64,000 bases of DNA from Glebionis coronaria (taxonomy: Eukaryota; Streptophyta; Magnoliopsida; Asterales; Asteraceae): contig CM046882.1 of the NCBI GenBank assembly GCA_025667525.1, positions 527,956,618-528,020,617 of the forward strand. Direction: 5' to 3'. A model generated the notes under the pieces. That model worked only from the letters and a program-made list of their open reading frames with translations. It did no database searches and was not told where the DNA came from. Positions 24,825 through 36,030 of the stretch are shown here, piece after piece (position 1 is the first letter of the stretch; each line of letters starts with the position of its first letter). A program made the translations under genes and the position numbers.

Positions 24825-27508
24825 GGTAGCCAACCCGAAACTCATTTGCCCATCTAAATTAACGTGTCGTCACAAAAATCACGCTATGGAAATCTTCTCA
24901 TACATAAATTCGCTTACCAATCAATGTGGCACGACGGGGATCAACCGTCAAGGCGCGAACTGGGGTGATCATCCCCAAATAGTACTATTATATGCATAAG
25001 CGTCTACCAAATCCCGGTAGTTCACAATTCATGCTAATGAGACTTTTAGTGACATAACCTAACTTTAATAATCCATTTCATTTCATTTATCGGGTCATAT
25101 AATCATTCATCGGGTCATACAATTATCCGGGTCCAAATCAATAAACAAATAATCGGGACAAATGGTGTCCTATTTTATCAAAACTAACATGTCATCTCCC
25201 TCGCGGGTTTATAAAACATTTCATAAAAACATTTAAAAGAGTGTGAGGCTATGAACTCACGTTGATGTGGGAAGGCGGGTTATTGGCAATTCGGATGTAC
25301 GGTACGTGCTTCAATCACGAAAACCTAGACAAATAATACTTGTCTTAGATTCTTGTCCAATGAATATATAAAAATAACAATTATGTATACATATGATGAT
25401 TTTATATATATGATGATGATAAAGTGGGTTTATACATTCTTATTTACTCATTTTAGTGTTATGTATTGGTAACTTTTATACTAGTTTACTAGTTTTACTT
25501 AAAAACATGTTTTAGGCCCAATAAGCCTATTATAAGCCCAATACCTTATATTAGTCCATTTTACACTTTTATTATCAGTATTATACTTTACATGTTGGGC
25601 CCAAGTGGGTTAAGCCCAATAAGTAAGTTTATAAGTGTTTTACCAAACTAGTCGGGTTAATAGTCCAATAAGGCTACTTTGGCCCGTTAATGTCTATATG
25701 TTGTAAAGCTCGGGTTTTATCAGTTTTTACTTGTTATATAAGTTTATACATAAGTATGTGAGTTTATAAAAGTTTACATTAGACGGGTCCGACCGTCTAA
25801 GTTTTATTTGACAAAAACGTTAATCTTTCGGTTTTAGCCGAAAAGACGTAAAACTTAGGTATATAGTTTTATAACTTGGAAAAATATTTATACTTGTATT
25901 CTATATAAAATGTCTCATTTTAATATCATTATATATAACTCTTTATTTATAATTATTATCAACTAGTGGGTTTTATATATGTATATTTTATATAAATTTT
26001 TGAGTGCTTATATTATATACTATTTATTTACAAAATCAGTCCTAAATTTTATGTCCACTAAAATGTCCATATCTAGAGTTATATGAGGAGATAGGACCTC
26101 AAATTTTTATGACAGAAACTACATGATATGTGCTTCATTTAACTCCTTATAGCTACTGATGAATCAACATCTAAGTATTTTAATAAATTCGTCCAAAACA
26201 GTGTAGGCAGATTTGCACTCCAATCTTGTTTTGATCATATCTCACTCATTTTTAGGATTTCGTTGTATGGCCAACTCTCACATGTGTGTAAGACTTATAA
26301 ATTACTGTATATTAAATAATCTATTCCATTTTTATAGGTTATCATATGGTCATCTTCTGTTTTATACAGCCTACTTGTTTAAGCTAGATTTTATCATTCT
26401 TTATATAACTTTTAACCATTTTAATCATGTTTATCAACACCAAATCCCCACATAATATTTTTAATCATCATTCATCATCATATACATATACATAAATAAA
26501 GAAAATACAAGATTACATAATCAAAATAACAAGAGGATAGGAAGAACAATCTCTATACCACCAAGATTGTGTAGGTTATGATCAAGGCTTGGATTTTGAT
26601 GGAAAAACTTGTGATAGATCAACACCAACTTTGAAGACCACCAATATTTGTAAACTTCTTATAGAAATCAGCCCTAGGACATCATCAAATCACCTCCTTG
26701 GATGTTAGAATCACTTCCAATCTTCAAGGCTTCAAAGGGGCATCATCATGTGTATGAATAACACATGATTTTATGGCTAAAATAGATCAAAAATGGGTGT
26801 GTGTTCTTGATTTAGGACGGAAATGAGAGAGGGAGGAGAGGGAGAATAGGTGGTTTTGCATGTAAGGTTTTGAAGGAAATAGTTTTATGTAAAGTTATAC
26901 ATGTGTCTTAGCTTCCTAGTGAAGCTTTTGACACATCATGATGTGGTGGAGCTCTCTTGGCCGTCCCATATTAGTGGGGTGGGGCAAAACTTGTTTTGTA
27001 TCATCCCACTAATTTACGGTATTTCTCGATTCTAGTTTCCTCGATTTGCGTGCCCTCGGGTCGTTTTACGAAAAACGTTTTTATAATTTATCAATCAACG
27101 GCACAAAACAAATCTAATAAAACTTGTATCATCAAAAACGGAGTTCAAAAACGTAAATACGTAATCCTAAGGTTTCCGGTTTAGTCGTAAAGGACATTAA
27201 ATTATGCTCGTAAGTCCTAATCTCTTCTCGTAAATTTGTGAGTTAATGAACTAACACAAATTTAAAATTCCAAAATAATATTCACGGATAAATTTATTTC
27301 CTGAAATGTCGGACTGTCACCAAAGACGGTGCATGTAAACGTAAGCACGTAACGTAGAGTCCTCCGGTTTAGACGTAGTTGTTGCTACTTCAAGACGTAA
27401 ATCCAAATTCCTTCCCAAAATAAGTGAGTTCATAATATAACATTACAATAATGTTTTTAAATAATACTTGAGAATAAAATATCGACCATAAATTGACGGA
27501 TTGTCACA
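24825..27508 (-). repeat. G1 5' LTR, outer part
   Basis: Resumes the G1 LTR at GGTAGCCAACCC, matching 1062 onward in the first LTR, to the terminus GATTGTCACA at 27508. GTATG (27509-27513) is the right TSD of G1. Confidence 0.92.
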
Positions 27509-27513
27509 GTATG

Positions 27514-28832
27514 GAGGGCTTCTTTGTTTACACCCTTTATCCTTACATTTCTTTTTCATTCTTCAACCCCTTCAATGCTTACCAAGACATCATTACTAGC
27601 ACCTTGTTTTGATTGTTCCAGTGCTAGCATCTGTACTTAGTCGGCATTCAGCTTCGTTCACATTCTACTCCATGTTTCCTAAGGACTTATAATAATCTAT
27701 TGGATTGTCCCTGGGAAGATCCCTCCGGTTCTGGTTGGATCATAGGACTTAAACCTAACCACCCTTTTGACACCAATAACATCGCGAATTAAAGATGTAG
27801 TGGGTATATGATCGTAACCATGAGTGCTTGAGTCTTTAGATCACATTTTAATCACATTTTCTCCCCTATCTCTAATATATAAAAACGTTTGATATTAGAG
27901 ATACCAAATTTGATTAAAATATATTTTGAAAAATAGTCTTGAAAATCTTCGGGAGAAGAATGTGTCAAACTAGAATTAATTTGGAACGCTCCCCCTAAAA
28001 AATTGATCCAATGGAATTGTCATTACGAGGATATGATCCACATTAATCTTTTGAGGATAGGACTTGTTGAACACATAATTTTTGAAAGATTTTGAATATC
28101 ATTGAGAAATTCTTGAAAAAATTGTGTTCAACGCTTTTCGAAAAATCAATTCTTTTTGGCGAAAAGTTTTTTCTAAAGCATAAACTTGAGTTCATAGACT
28201 TTGAATGTCTTGACGAATCCACTCAAGTGTAAGAAGATTTAACTTCTTTTGCTAAGGTTAAGGGCACTAAAGCGTACACTCCCCCGTGAATATGGATCCG
28301 GGTTGCAAACTTAAAGTGATTATAAGCCATTGTGTTGAGCTCAAAACGTTGAATGGTTTGTGACAAGCTCAACCCAAGATAGATTTCTCTACCCGTTGTT
28401 AGGATAAGTTATCTTAAAAGATACACTTTCCTTTATTTTAAGTTCGAGTTACAGTCTGACATTTAACTGTAAGTCGTTTACATGAGCTTAAAACTTTGAA
28501 TGTTTTTATCGATAGCTCATGACCGAAAAATTTAATTTTCTCGTTGTTTAGGATAAGTAATCATCGTGATCAACTTTCCTTTCTTTGAAGTACAAGTCAC
28601 AATGTGAGGTAATTGTAAATCATAGAAATGACATGTTTTGAAAAATATTTACAACTTTCATTCGAGCTTTATGTACACACCCGTGTCGTTATTGAGCGAC
28701 ATTTCTAGGTACGTCCATATTATCGATACTGAAAGACATGTCGAGAAGAATATTTTTGGTATTTTAAAAAATTTTCATTTTTTATTTTGTTTTTCTAATG
28801 TTATTTACATTTTATTATATTTTTGTGTTTTC
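27514..28832 (-). other. Copia A AT-rich segment after the coiled-coil ORF
   Basis: No recognised protein domain. From about 28190 to 28625 it contains two or three diverged tandem units of about 145 bp, each with an ACTTTGAATG-type start and a GTTAGGATAAGT-type centre. The rest shows nothing I can name. Confidence 0.5.
28190..28625. repeat. Diverged ~145-bp tandem repeat
   Basis: Units at about 28337-28480 and 28481-28624 share GAGCTNAAAACNTTGAATG, CGTTGTTAGGATAAG and a CTTTCCTTT...AAGT...GTCAC block in the same order. The stretch at 28190-28336 looks like a third, weaker unit. Confidence 0.6.
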
Positions 28833-29648
28833 TCAAATTTTTCGAAAATAATCAAAAATAGATTTTTGTACAACAGATGAAGATGATATAGAATGTACAG
28901 AATTGGAACCCTTTGAAGAAGGAGAAGTGGGTTCAGAGTCCGATGTTGTACCTGCAACGACAGAAGAAGAGTTTGCAAAATTACTAGTGTTAGGAGTAAC
29001 AAATTCATTTTCTATATTCAGAACACACGCATTAGTGCTGGAGCAGGTTTCAACACTCTTCTCTATTGGAATCCACTTAAGACCAACTTCCATGAAGATC
29101 CGACCCGTTGGTTTACACTGAAGACTAGATTTAGGAGTAGTTTTCTCTTGCACATACGAAGACTTCTTTGGAGAGAAACTATGTCCTTTTTGAATCCACG
29201 TTTCAGATTTATTATTGCTTTTCTTTGCGACGGGTTTGTATCTTCTTGTTGTCTTATGGGATTCTGTATTCGATCTTCGTTCAAAGGAACAAGATTTGAC
29301 CTCATAAAGGTATTGCAGAATGCAATGATCATGATTTCCATTGTGAATGCCCTTTTCGTAGGTGGGACATACAAGGAATTTGGGATTCATGAAAGTACTT
29401 GTATTCCTTGGTTTTCCAAATTGATCAGGCATAGTGTTCGAAACACGAGTACTCATGGATGGTTGCCATTTCATAGGTTGCTGGAAAGGGATCCTAGGTT
29501 TTGGTTGACTACCATTAGGAGTGTGTTGAACTCTAGCAGGATTTGGTGAACTAGGTTTTGAATACTTGGGTTTGTCTTTCCGAATCTTCCCTTTTTGCTT
29601 AGCATCCTCTAGGTTGTTGGTACGAACTAAGTCATTTGAACCTACAGA
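28833..29648 (-). pseudogene. Copia A coiled-coil ORF, C-terminal part
   Basis: An open frame of 213 codons (29474-28833) continues in the same frame from the ORF at 30260-29649 across a TAA at 29649-29651. It has a Cys-His stretch NHDHCILQYLYEVKS and a KPTGRIFMEVGLKW motif. Both recur, as I recall, in Asteraceae copia polyproteins between the coiled coil and pol. It is basic and Ser/Lys-rich with a Ser-rich tail, and stops at 28833 without leading into protease or integrase. Function is unknown; probably Gag-associated. Confidence 0.7.
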
Positions 29649-30389
29649 TTACTTTGTGGACACGAATGTCATACGTTTTGGAGGAATCCTAGAAGTGCTA
29701 GGTGCATTCACATGGTTGGATTTAGCAACAGTGTGCTTTCTAAATGGAGGAACATAGGGTGATATGGATGGTTTTAGAACACTTGGTTGCACATCAGCTT
29801 TAGGGGGTAACCTAGATTTCATATGAGAAGAATTGGAGAATAGAGTCGGTTTTCCTAAGATAGACGGATTTGGATCCTTGTAGGCATTGGGTTGTCGAAC
29901 AATAGGTTTCACAACTTTAGGTTCCACAGTTTTCCCACCTATTTTGGCAACGAGTTTCTTTAACTCTTCTATCGCTATGTCCTTTTCTTGCAATTGAGCT
30001 TTCAAGTTTGTAATTTCCATACTCATTTCGTTCATTTCTCGACACGATGCTGAAAGTTTTCCTTGCAAGTTATTGTAATTTGGTCCTTTTCCGACTCTGG
30101 CTTGCAACGCAAGTTCCAGATAATGACAATGTTTTTGAAGAAAATCACATAGGTCTTGAATTAACGCAAAAGCCTTTTGATCAACATTATCTTTGTGTTT
30201 CGAAAGCTCTGTTTCAAGACGTTCACACTCTTTGACTTGATCAAGATATTTGCATGCCATGTCAGAATATTCGCCTATGTCTGCACAAGATGTAAGAGCA
30301 ACACACAGAATATCTTTGGAGAGACATTCTTGTAAGAGTAGATCATATGCAGTGGAAAACTCGTCTCTTTCAGGCTGATGATCGTCAAT
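29649..30389 (-). pseudogene. Copia A coiled-coil ORF, middle part
   Basis: Residues before the first Met at 30260 are in frame back to TAA at 30390. Heptad-like Leu/Glu/Lys patterns (ECERLETELSKHKDN, KAQLQEKDIAIEELKKL) indicate coiled coil. It is followed by a basic Pro/Ser linker with SILGKPTLF and YVPPFRKH. The same order of motifs (coiled coil, ILGKP, CILxY, KPTGRIF) is known to me from Asteraceae copia proteins. It has no enzymatic motif. Confidence 0.7.
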
Positions 30390-31040
30390 TTATTTTTCAA
30401 GAGATTCCACATATTTCAAATCGAAAAACATTTCTTGCTCGATTAACTTTTCAAATTCCAAAGCATTTTTCTTTGTTCTTTCTGCAAGTGGAATCAAAAT
30501 AGTTTTCACAAGCACAGTTATATCTTGAGGAATTTCTTTACCGCCTTTTGAAAGTTCACATTTTTTCCAGTCATCGTCAACAACCTTTTTGAAATTTTCA
30601 ATGTTACTCTTAAGAATACTAAGTGCTTGCTTACTCTTGCTTATAGAAGCTTGATGCGGCAAATACCCAATATATTTGGAAACATTAGTTTTCTTAGTGG
30701 CAAAAATTTGTCTCCATTTAATTCTTATTTGTTCACATTCGAAAAATATTTGCTCACGAGACTTCTGTGTTTGCGGTGTGAGGAGACCATAAAGACTGTT
30801 TTCATAAGAATAATTATATGGTTTAACAAACTCTGTATTAACTTTTGGTCTACTCTCTTCTTCCAAATCGGTTGTCTCTTCACTGTCAGGCCTAACAACA
30901 AGGCAATCAAGATCGGTCCATTGGGACTCATCAAGATATAGGTGTTGATTCTCAGATTGAGCATGCTCAAGGTACTTAGGATTTGCAAAACTAGGTCTAT
31001 CCTTGAAAAACGAACGAGGTGCCAACATTCTCATGGTTTG
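30390..31040 (-). pseudogene. Copia A coiled-coil ORF, second segment
   Basis: In this frame the sequence is convincing from about 31035 (LAPRSFFKDRPSF) to the stop at 30390. It includes YGLLTPQTQKSREQIFFE and VVDDDWKKCELSKGG. A frameshift near 31040-31060 parts it from the upstream ORF: the long ORF reads into a stop at 31051 while the continuation moves to this frame. Confidence 0.65.
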
Positions 31041-31050
31041 AATTGATTGA

Positions 31051-32604
31051 TTAGTTTTGTAAACAATTCTTGTAAAAATTAAGTTGAGTTTCAATTTCCA
31101 CCATTTTGTCGATGTCCTTCGCTTGTTTAGTTTTGAAATCCTTTTCCATCTTTTCAACCACATCTTTCTTTTCATTTATAAGTTTAGTTTTATCCTCTTG
31201 AAGAAAACCATTTACTTGAGTTAGCTCATTGACTTTAGTGGTAGCAAGATACGTTTTGTGACGTTCAGTACTCAAAGATGTGTTATAATTACGTTTCTCT
31301 TGTTCAAGAAGCTTAAGAGTTTCGTTATATTTCTCTTGAAAATCGTCCTTTTTAACATTAATTAAACACCCTTTGTATCCCTCAAACTCATTGGTCTTTT
31401 GAAGAAGCTGAGCTCTATATCTATCAATAGTCTCACTAGATTTAATTAGAGCAGCTTTGCATTCTTCAAAATTTTGAGTGAGCGTAGCGTTTGTCTTCTT
31501 TAATTTCTTTTGACTCTTTCTAGTTTCTTTGACATCTTTTTGTAAAGTAGCAATTAAATTAGCAAGCGCAATACGCTCCTCATCATCATACTCATTTGCA
31601 TGTTGATCATCGTCAGACTCATTATTGCATGTGTCTGAGGGATCAGGTATGGTATTGCTATCAACCTTTTCCGTCATACATGTGTCAATAAGGGTTTGAG
31701 TTTGATCACAATGCTCATGCGTATTATCATTAGCAAACACATTATATTCATCATTGTGTACCTCTTCCAATGGGTCAGAGTCGAAGACATAGCCATTTTC
31801 ATAGGAAGGTGTATTGTTGATGACATTCTCAGAACTGATGCCTTGTATGCCAGTGCTGCTGCTTTCTTTCCCATGTATGGTATGATCATCCTGCGTACCA
31901 TGGTTTGTGTTCCGTGATGTGCAGCTTTCATTCACATGACCCGATACTGAACCATAATTTGCCTTGAACCTTTTATCTATCTCTTGTTCGTGAATTACTG
32001 TTCTGTGGACATAGGTTTCAATGGATTTGATGTTACTTGGGATTAGGTCTTTGAACGTTTGAGCAGCTTTATGATGTCTCATGAAGCATCGCTGTGTACT
32101 CGAAGACATGAGAAATTCTGAATCAAAAATCTTGTCAAATGTCGTCTTGAGGTCAGTGAAGGTGATCTTGCATTCACTCTCAAAAAGTCTTTCTTTGGTG
32201 AATTGTGCCGCAAGTTTCTCCATGGCTTGTGTGAAAGCTCTTATGAGCGTGCCAGTGGATTCACCTAAGTCTAGCAGGACTTTTGAAAGGCTCTCAAACG
32301 ATGATTTAAGTATTCTCAAACTTTCCATGCATTTATCTCTCAAGAAGCGTGTCCGTTGTTGTAATTGTTCCATTTCAAGAGTTGTCACAACCGAACACTC
32401 ATTGCTCTTTTCCATTATGATGGTGTCTTTGGTTGATGAAGTGACTTCGGATCTTAAGTAGATATGTGTGATTGAGTTGTGGTTAAAATTCCGAAAATTC
32501 CGATTTTTTCTCAGTCCGACAATAAATTCCTCAGTCCAACAAAAACGGTAAACCGAAAATTGTGAATTACCAAATTTTGAAATCGAGTTAGAAATAGCCA
32601 ACAA
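31051..32604 (-). pseudogene. Copia A coiled-coil ORF, N-terminal segment
   Basis: This is an open frame of 517 codons. The most likely real start is the Met near 32417 (MEKSNECSVV), since the part before it is AT-rich leader-like sequence. It is rich in Glu, Lys and Thr, with long heptad stretches (TRKSQKKLKKTNATL, KLINEKKDVVEKMEKD) and an acidic centre (NESDDDQHANEYDDEE). No UBN2/Gag fold and no CCHC knuckle precede it, although related proteins have them. It may be a structural protein of a non-autonomous copia element, or the leftover of a gag-pol deletion. Confidence 0.65.
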
Positions 32605-32896
32605 CTAATGGGGAAAATTTTGAAAAATGAAAATTTTAACGAAAAATAAAACCTAAAAAATTTGAAATTTGGCCTAAAAATTTGAATTTTGGTCCAAAAT
32701 TTGATTTTTTAGTCGAAAAGTTTTTCGTTTTGCCAAAATTTGAAATTGAAGCTTAAATGGCCTAAAAATGGTCTAGGAAAAAATAAATTTTACTATGGTT
32801 TTCCCGCCAAAAAACTTTTTTTTAATTGGAAACTATGCTCTGGGACAAGTCTAGAGGGTGGCTAAATCTAAAAAGGTGTCTAACTAAAAAATGGCT

Positions 32897-33486
32897 GACT
32901 TCGCAATCCAAAAAAAATCGACTTCTCAATATATAAAAAGATTAACTTCGGAATACCTGATTTCACAATACTACTTCGGAAAAATTTGCTTAAGCACTTC
33001 GGAATCTGAAAAACCTCTTAACTTCGGAATCAAAAAATAGTTGGACTTCGGAATAATAAACTTTGGTACTTCGGTATAAACTTTCCAACACACTTCGGAA
33101 TGATTCTTCTTGGGAACTTCGGAATAATTTTCCTTAGGTACTTCGGAATAACTTTCCTTAGGTACTTCGTAATTATTTTCCTTAGGTACTTTAGAATGAT
33201 TTTCCTTAGGTACTTCGGAATGATTCTTCTTGGGTACTTCAGAATAATTTGGAAGATCACTTTGGAATCCCAAATCTTGTGAACTTCGGAATATGGTTTA
33301 ACTATCACTTCGGAATTTGGTGAATGAGCACTTCGGAATAATAACAAACTTGGTGACTTCGGAATATAGATAAACTTCCTCACTTCGGAATAATTTTGAA
33401 GTTTAACTTCGGAATTTGATGCAATTCGGAATACTTAAATACATGCGCTTCGGAATACTTAAAACCCTCTTTACTACTTCGGAATA
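32897..33486. repeat. ACTTCGGAAT motif array in copia A leader
   Basis: About 25 copies of ACTTCGGAAT or close variants lie 15-30 bp apart, all in one orientation on the plus strand. The core TTCGGAAT is the same as in the Athila LTR array. The small ORFs here with repeating IPKYLRKI or EVPKENYS strings are only translations of the array. Confidence 0.93.
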
Positions 33487-33770
33487 TCAACAATTATTCC
33501 AAATTAGATCAATCTGTTTGGTAAATTCCGTGTTCTTCGCTTCACAGTAAACCAAATTCGTGATTTTAACCCAAAAATCGAACCAAACACCAAAAAACTT
33601 CGCGTTTTTACCCACAAAAATTATACCAAATCCCTACCACATGTATATAGAAGATATATATGAAGATTTATAACCCAAAAACACTAAAAAAACTTTAATT
33701 CGAGATGATTATAGAAGAAATCATACGAATCAAATATAAAATCAAACAAACAATCACTAATCTACCCCGT

Positions 33771-33787
33771 GGCGATTGATACCAAAT
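33771..33787 (-). other. Copia A primer binding site candidate
   Basis: The minus strand reads TTTGGTATCAATCGCC two bases after the LTR. It matches the first eight bases of the initiator Met site (TGGTATCA) and then diverges. Confidence 0.6.
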
Positions 33788-34150
33788 TGTTGTCCCTTAA
33801 TTTATTCACTTCACCATGGTTGATTAATAGATAATAAATGAAAAAGAATGAAGATTTTAGAGAGATAAAGTAGTGAGAGAAAGTAGAGAGAAGGAGGTGA
33901 TTAACTTGGGAAATTAGATTAAGAAATATGAGATCATCCACCCTCCTAACATGCTGGGAGGGTACTTATATAGTCCACCCACATGCGGGCTCTCTAATGG
34001 ACTATATTGTTTTGGGCCGGGCTTGAATAAATGCTTAGTACCTTAAAAGAGGCCTTTTAAGATAACCATTAAGCCCGTAATGTCACGACTATTTTAACTA
34101 ACTATTACAACGTTCTAATAAATATTACAATAAAAAACTATGACCGAACA
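33788..34150 (-). repeat. Copia A 5' LTR
   Basis: On the minus strand it begins TGTTCGGTCATAG and ends GGGACAACA, giving TGTT/AACA inverted ends. A TATA candidate, ACTATATAAG on the minus strand, lies at about 33963-33974. A primer-site-like sequence follows directly. Its partner is not in the window. TTCTT at 34151-34155 would be its TSD. Confidence 0.75.
33963..33974 (-). promoter_or_regulatory. TATA box candidate in copia A LTR
   Basis: GGACTATATAAGTACC on the minus strand, about 180 bp before the LTR end. Confidence 0.5.
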
Positions 34151-35401
34151 TTCTTGTTTGACTCAATATTCTGAGGCTAACAAGAACTCCCAGAAAAAAA
34201 CTCAAAGAAGTACGTAAGAGGCATTGCAAGCCCGATACCGTGGACTTCCCCATTATCACAAATAAGACTATCATCAGAAACGTAAAATGACGGTAGTAAA
34301 AGCAGTGTTGTAAAAAGCGGGCTAGGCGGCCGCCTAGGCGCTAGGCGGTCATACTTTGCCTTGATTTATGGATAGGCGGTCAAGCTAGGCGGAAGAGTCA
34401 AAAGGCGGTCAAACATCCGCCTAGGCGGTGCTAGGTGGCGCCTAGGCGGAGCTAGGCGGTCAAAAATTCAAAGAAAGTCAACAAAAAGTCAAATTTTATT
34501 TTACAAAAAATTAAGAATTTTCTTTCTAATATATAATTTCCATATTTATTTTAACATAACATCTAAAAATTAAAGATAAACTTATGATTGTTAACATAAA
34601 GTAATGGATTTTTCGTGAGAATTGGAACCAACTGAACTGTATGTCACGTTTAAAGTTTTAAGTCTTTAAATTGTTATGTTTATTTGTCTATTTTGCAACT
34701 TCAAGCTATGTGAACTTTGAATTATTAGAAATTAGAAGTATTTTGTCATGTTATACGTATTATTTATAATTTTTTATGCATAAAATTCTAATCCGCCTAG
34801 GCGGCGCCTAGGCGCCGCATAGACGAATTCCACCTCGAAGGTGGCCAACCGCCTCACTAATGCCTAACGATTTCTGCAACCTTGAGTAAAAGATAACATA
34901 TGTACATTTACCATGAAAAGGTACAAGATGCACCCACTAAGCGATGCGCAAAAAAGAAGGTAATCAAACCTTATACAAAAACCGCATAAAGACCACATAC
35001 AATCACAAATCAATTCAAATATATAAACAGGTATATAACCTAAAAATGACCCCACCGATGTCATAACTAACAACCTTTCGAGCAAATGAAAAGTACACAT
35101 AGAAAAATACCCCAAGCGGGAAATTAAAAAACATAGTTAGAAATATCCAAAAGGTTGACCCGTATAAGAGGAAGGACAAGAAACCGATGCACATGTGTAG
35201 GAACCACCAACACCGGAAGGGACTTCCGCACCCCCACATAACAAAGCGGAGCCAAGACCTTGTACCCCAGAATGGCTCAAACCCAACACGCCAAAAAATG
35301 CAGCACGCCATCGATACTCTTATTGGTATCGACAAAACTCCACATGGAGAAATCACTACTTGTAAAGAAGAAGAGGCAAAAACACCTGAAGTAGGTAATT
35401 A
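34151..35401. other. Older DNA flanking S1, left part
   Basis: It contains a hAT MITE (34303-34884). Apart from that, the stretch at 34893-35401 continues at 52639 across S1. Read on the minus strand, the join lies in a coiled-coil-like ORF fragment whose upstream part is at 52639-52860. No named product. Confidence 0.5.
34303..34884. mobile_element. hAT-type MITE rich in GCCTAGGCG
   Basis: The 582-bp element has an exact 8-bp TSD AGTAAAAG (34295-34302 and 34885-34892). Its ends are imperfect inverted repeats: CAGTGTTGTAAAAA at the left and, read inward from the right, CAAGGTTGCAGAAA. Both arms then carry GC-rich GGCGCCTAGGCG-type palindromic strings around an AT-rich middle. An 8-bp TSD and CAG-like start are hallmarks of hAT elements. 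There is no transposase, so it is non-autonomous. Confidence 0.88.
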
Positions 35402-36030
35402 TGTAGAAACTAGAAGGGGGGGGTAAATAGTTTCTTAAATTTACTTGTTAAAAGATAGTTTTTAAAAATCCTTTTCAAAAACTTAGGCTTGAGTATTTAT
35501 GTGAAACCTTCTATACACAATATGAACAAGGTATAGTGCAACTAAACTAATAATCACAAGTACAAAGAATAATAAATGTAAAGAGATAAGGGAAGGAAAG
35601 ATAAAACCAAACACCAAGGATTTATAGTGGTTCGGCAATGAAGCTCACTCCTCGTTCCTACTCCACTCCTCGAGTACTCCTTACTCGAGAGTTCACTAAT
35701 CAACAAGCTCCTTAAGGTGGAGAAACCGTACACAACGTCGCTTATCCAATTTCTGAATCTAAGATAAAAGTCGAGCCCTAATCTTAGCTAGGACCAATCT
35801 ACACCAATATACTTTAAGGACCAAGTATTAACCTTAATACATACACAACTTCCAAATAGACACAACTACTTGGATGTTCACAACAATGACACAACAATGA
35901 ATAAATAAGTTTGGATCTTTAATGGATCTTTGAGGTAGACACAACACTTCAAGGATGAAAGTGTTCTTCTCTTTTCACTTTGAGAGGAAGAGATGGGAAG
36001 AGAAAGATTCACTTCTAAACAAGTAGTAAT
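35402..36030 (-). repeat. S1 3' LTR, part 1
   Basis: It starts TGTAGAAACTAG on the plus strand and matches 51396-52024. It has a G run of 8 where the partner has 12. It is broken at GTAAT (36026-36030) by copia C. Confidence 0.92.

Larger units (their letters stand above)
354..27508 (-). mobile_element. G1: decayed Ty3/gypsy chromovirus (Tekay-like), split by nested insertions
   Basis: The element has LTRs of about 3.4 kb at 354-3756 (3' LTR) and at 9211-9922 joined to 24825-27508 (5' LTR), around an internal region at 3757-9210. A perfect 5-bp TSD GTATG flanks it (349-353 and 27509-27513). Orientation is minus: the primer site lies next to 9211 and the polypurine tract next to 3756. Degenerate matches to protease-RT linker, RT, integrase and a chromodomain-type tail are readable in order on the minus strand. 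LTR length, primer site and domain order fit Tekay/Del chromoviruses. In the first 700 bp the LTRs differ at roughly 2-3% of positions by eye, so this is the oldest of the three nested elements. Confidence 0.88.
27514..34150 (-). mobile_element. Copia A: copia-like element lacking a visible pol (right part)
   Basis: A 363-bp 5' LTR (33788-34150) with TGTT...AACA ends is followed on the minus strand by a primer-site-like sequence and a 1.2 kb leader with a TTCGGAAT array. Next come a broken coiled-coil ORF (32604-28833) and about 1.3 kb of AT-rich sequence. The element continues at 353-1 beyond G1. The coiled-coil part resembles the spacer found between the CCHC knuckle and the pol part in copia polyproteins of Asteraceae. 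Here I see neither the gag/CCHC part before it nor protease, integrase or RT after it. The 3' LTR should lie left of the window, so pol could also be there. Confidence 0.7.

Noticed and set aside
29148..29549. 133-codon plus-strand ORF.
   Set aside because: It lies antisense across the copia A coiled-coil ORF, which is supported by motifs on the minus strand.
33030..33383. ORF with repeated IPKYLRKI units (and a second frame with EVPKENYS units) looked like a repeat protein.
   Set aside because: It is a translation of the ACTTCGGAAT array; all three frames give such repeats.
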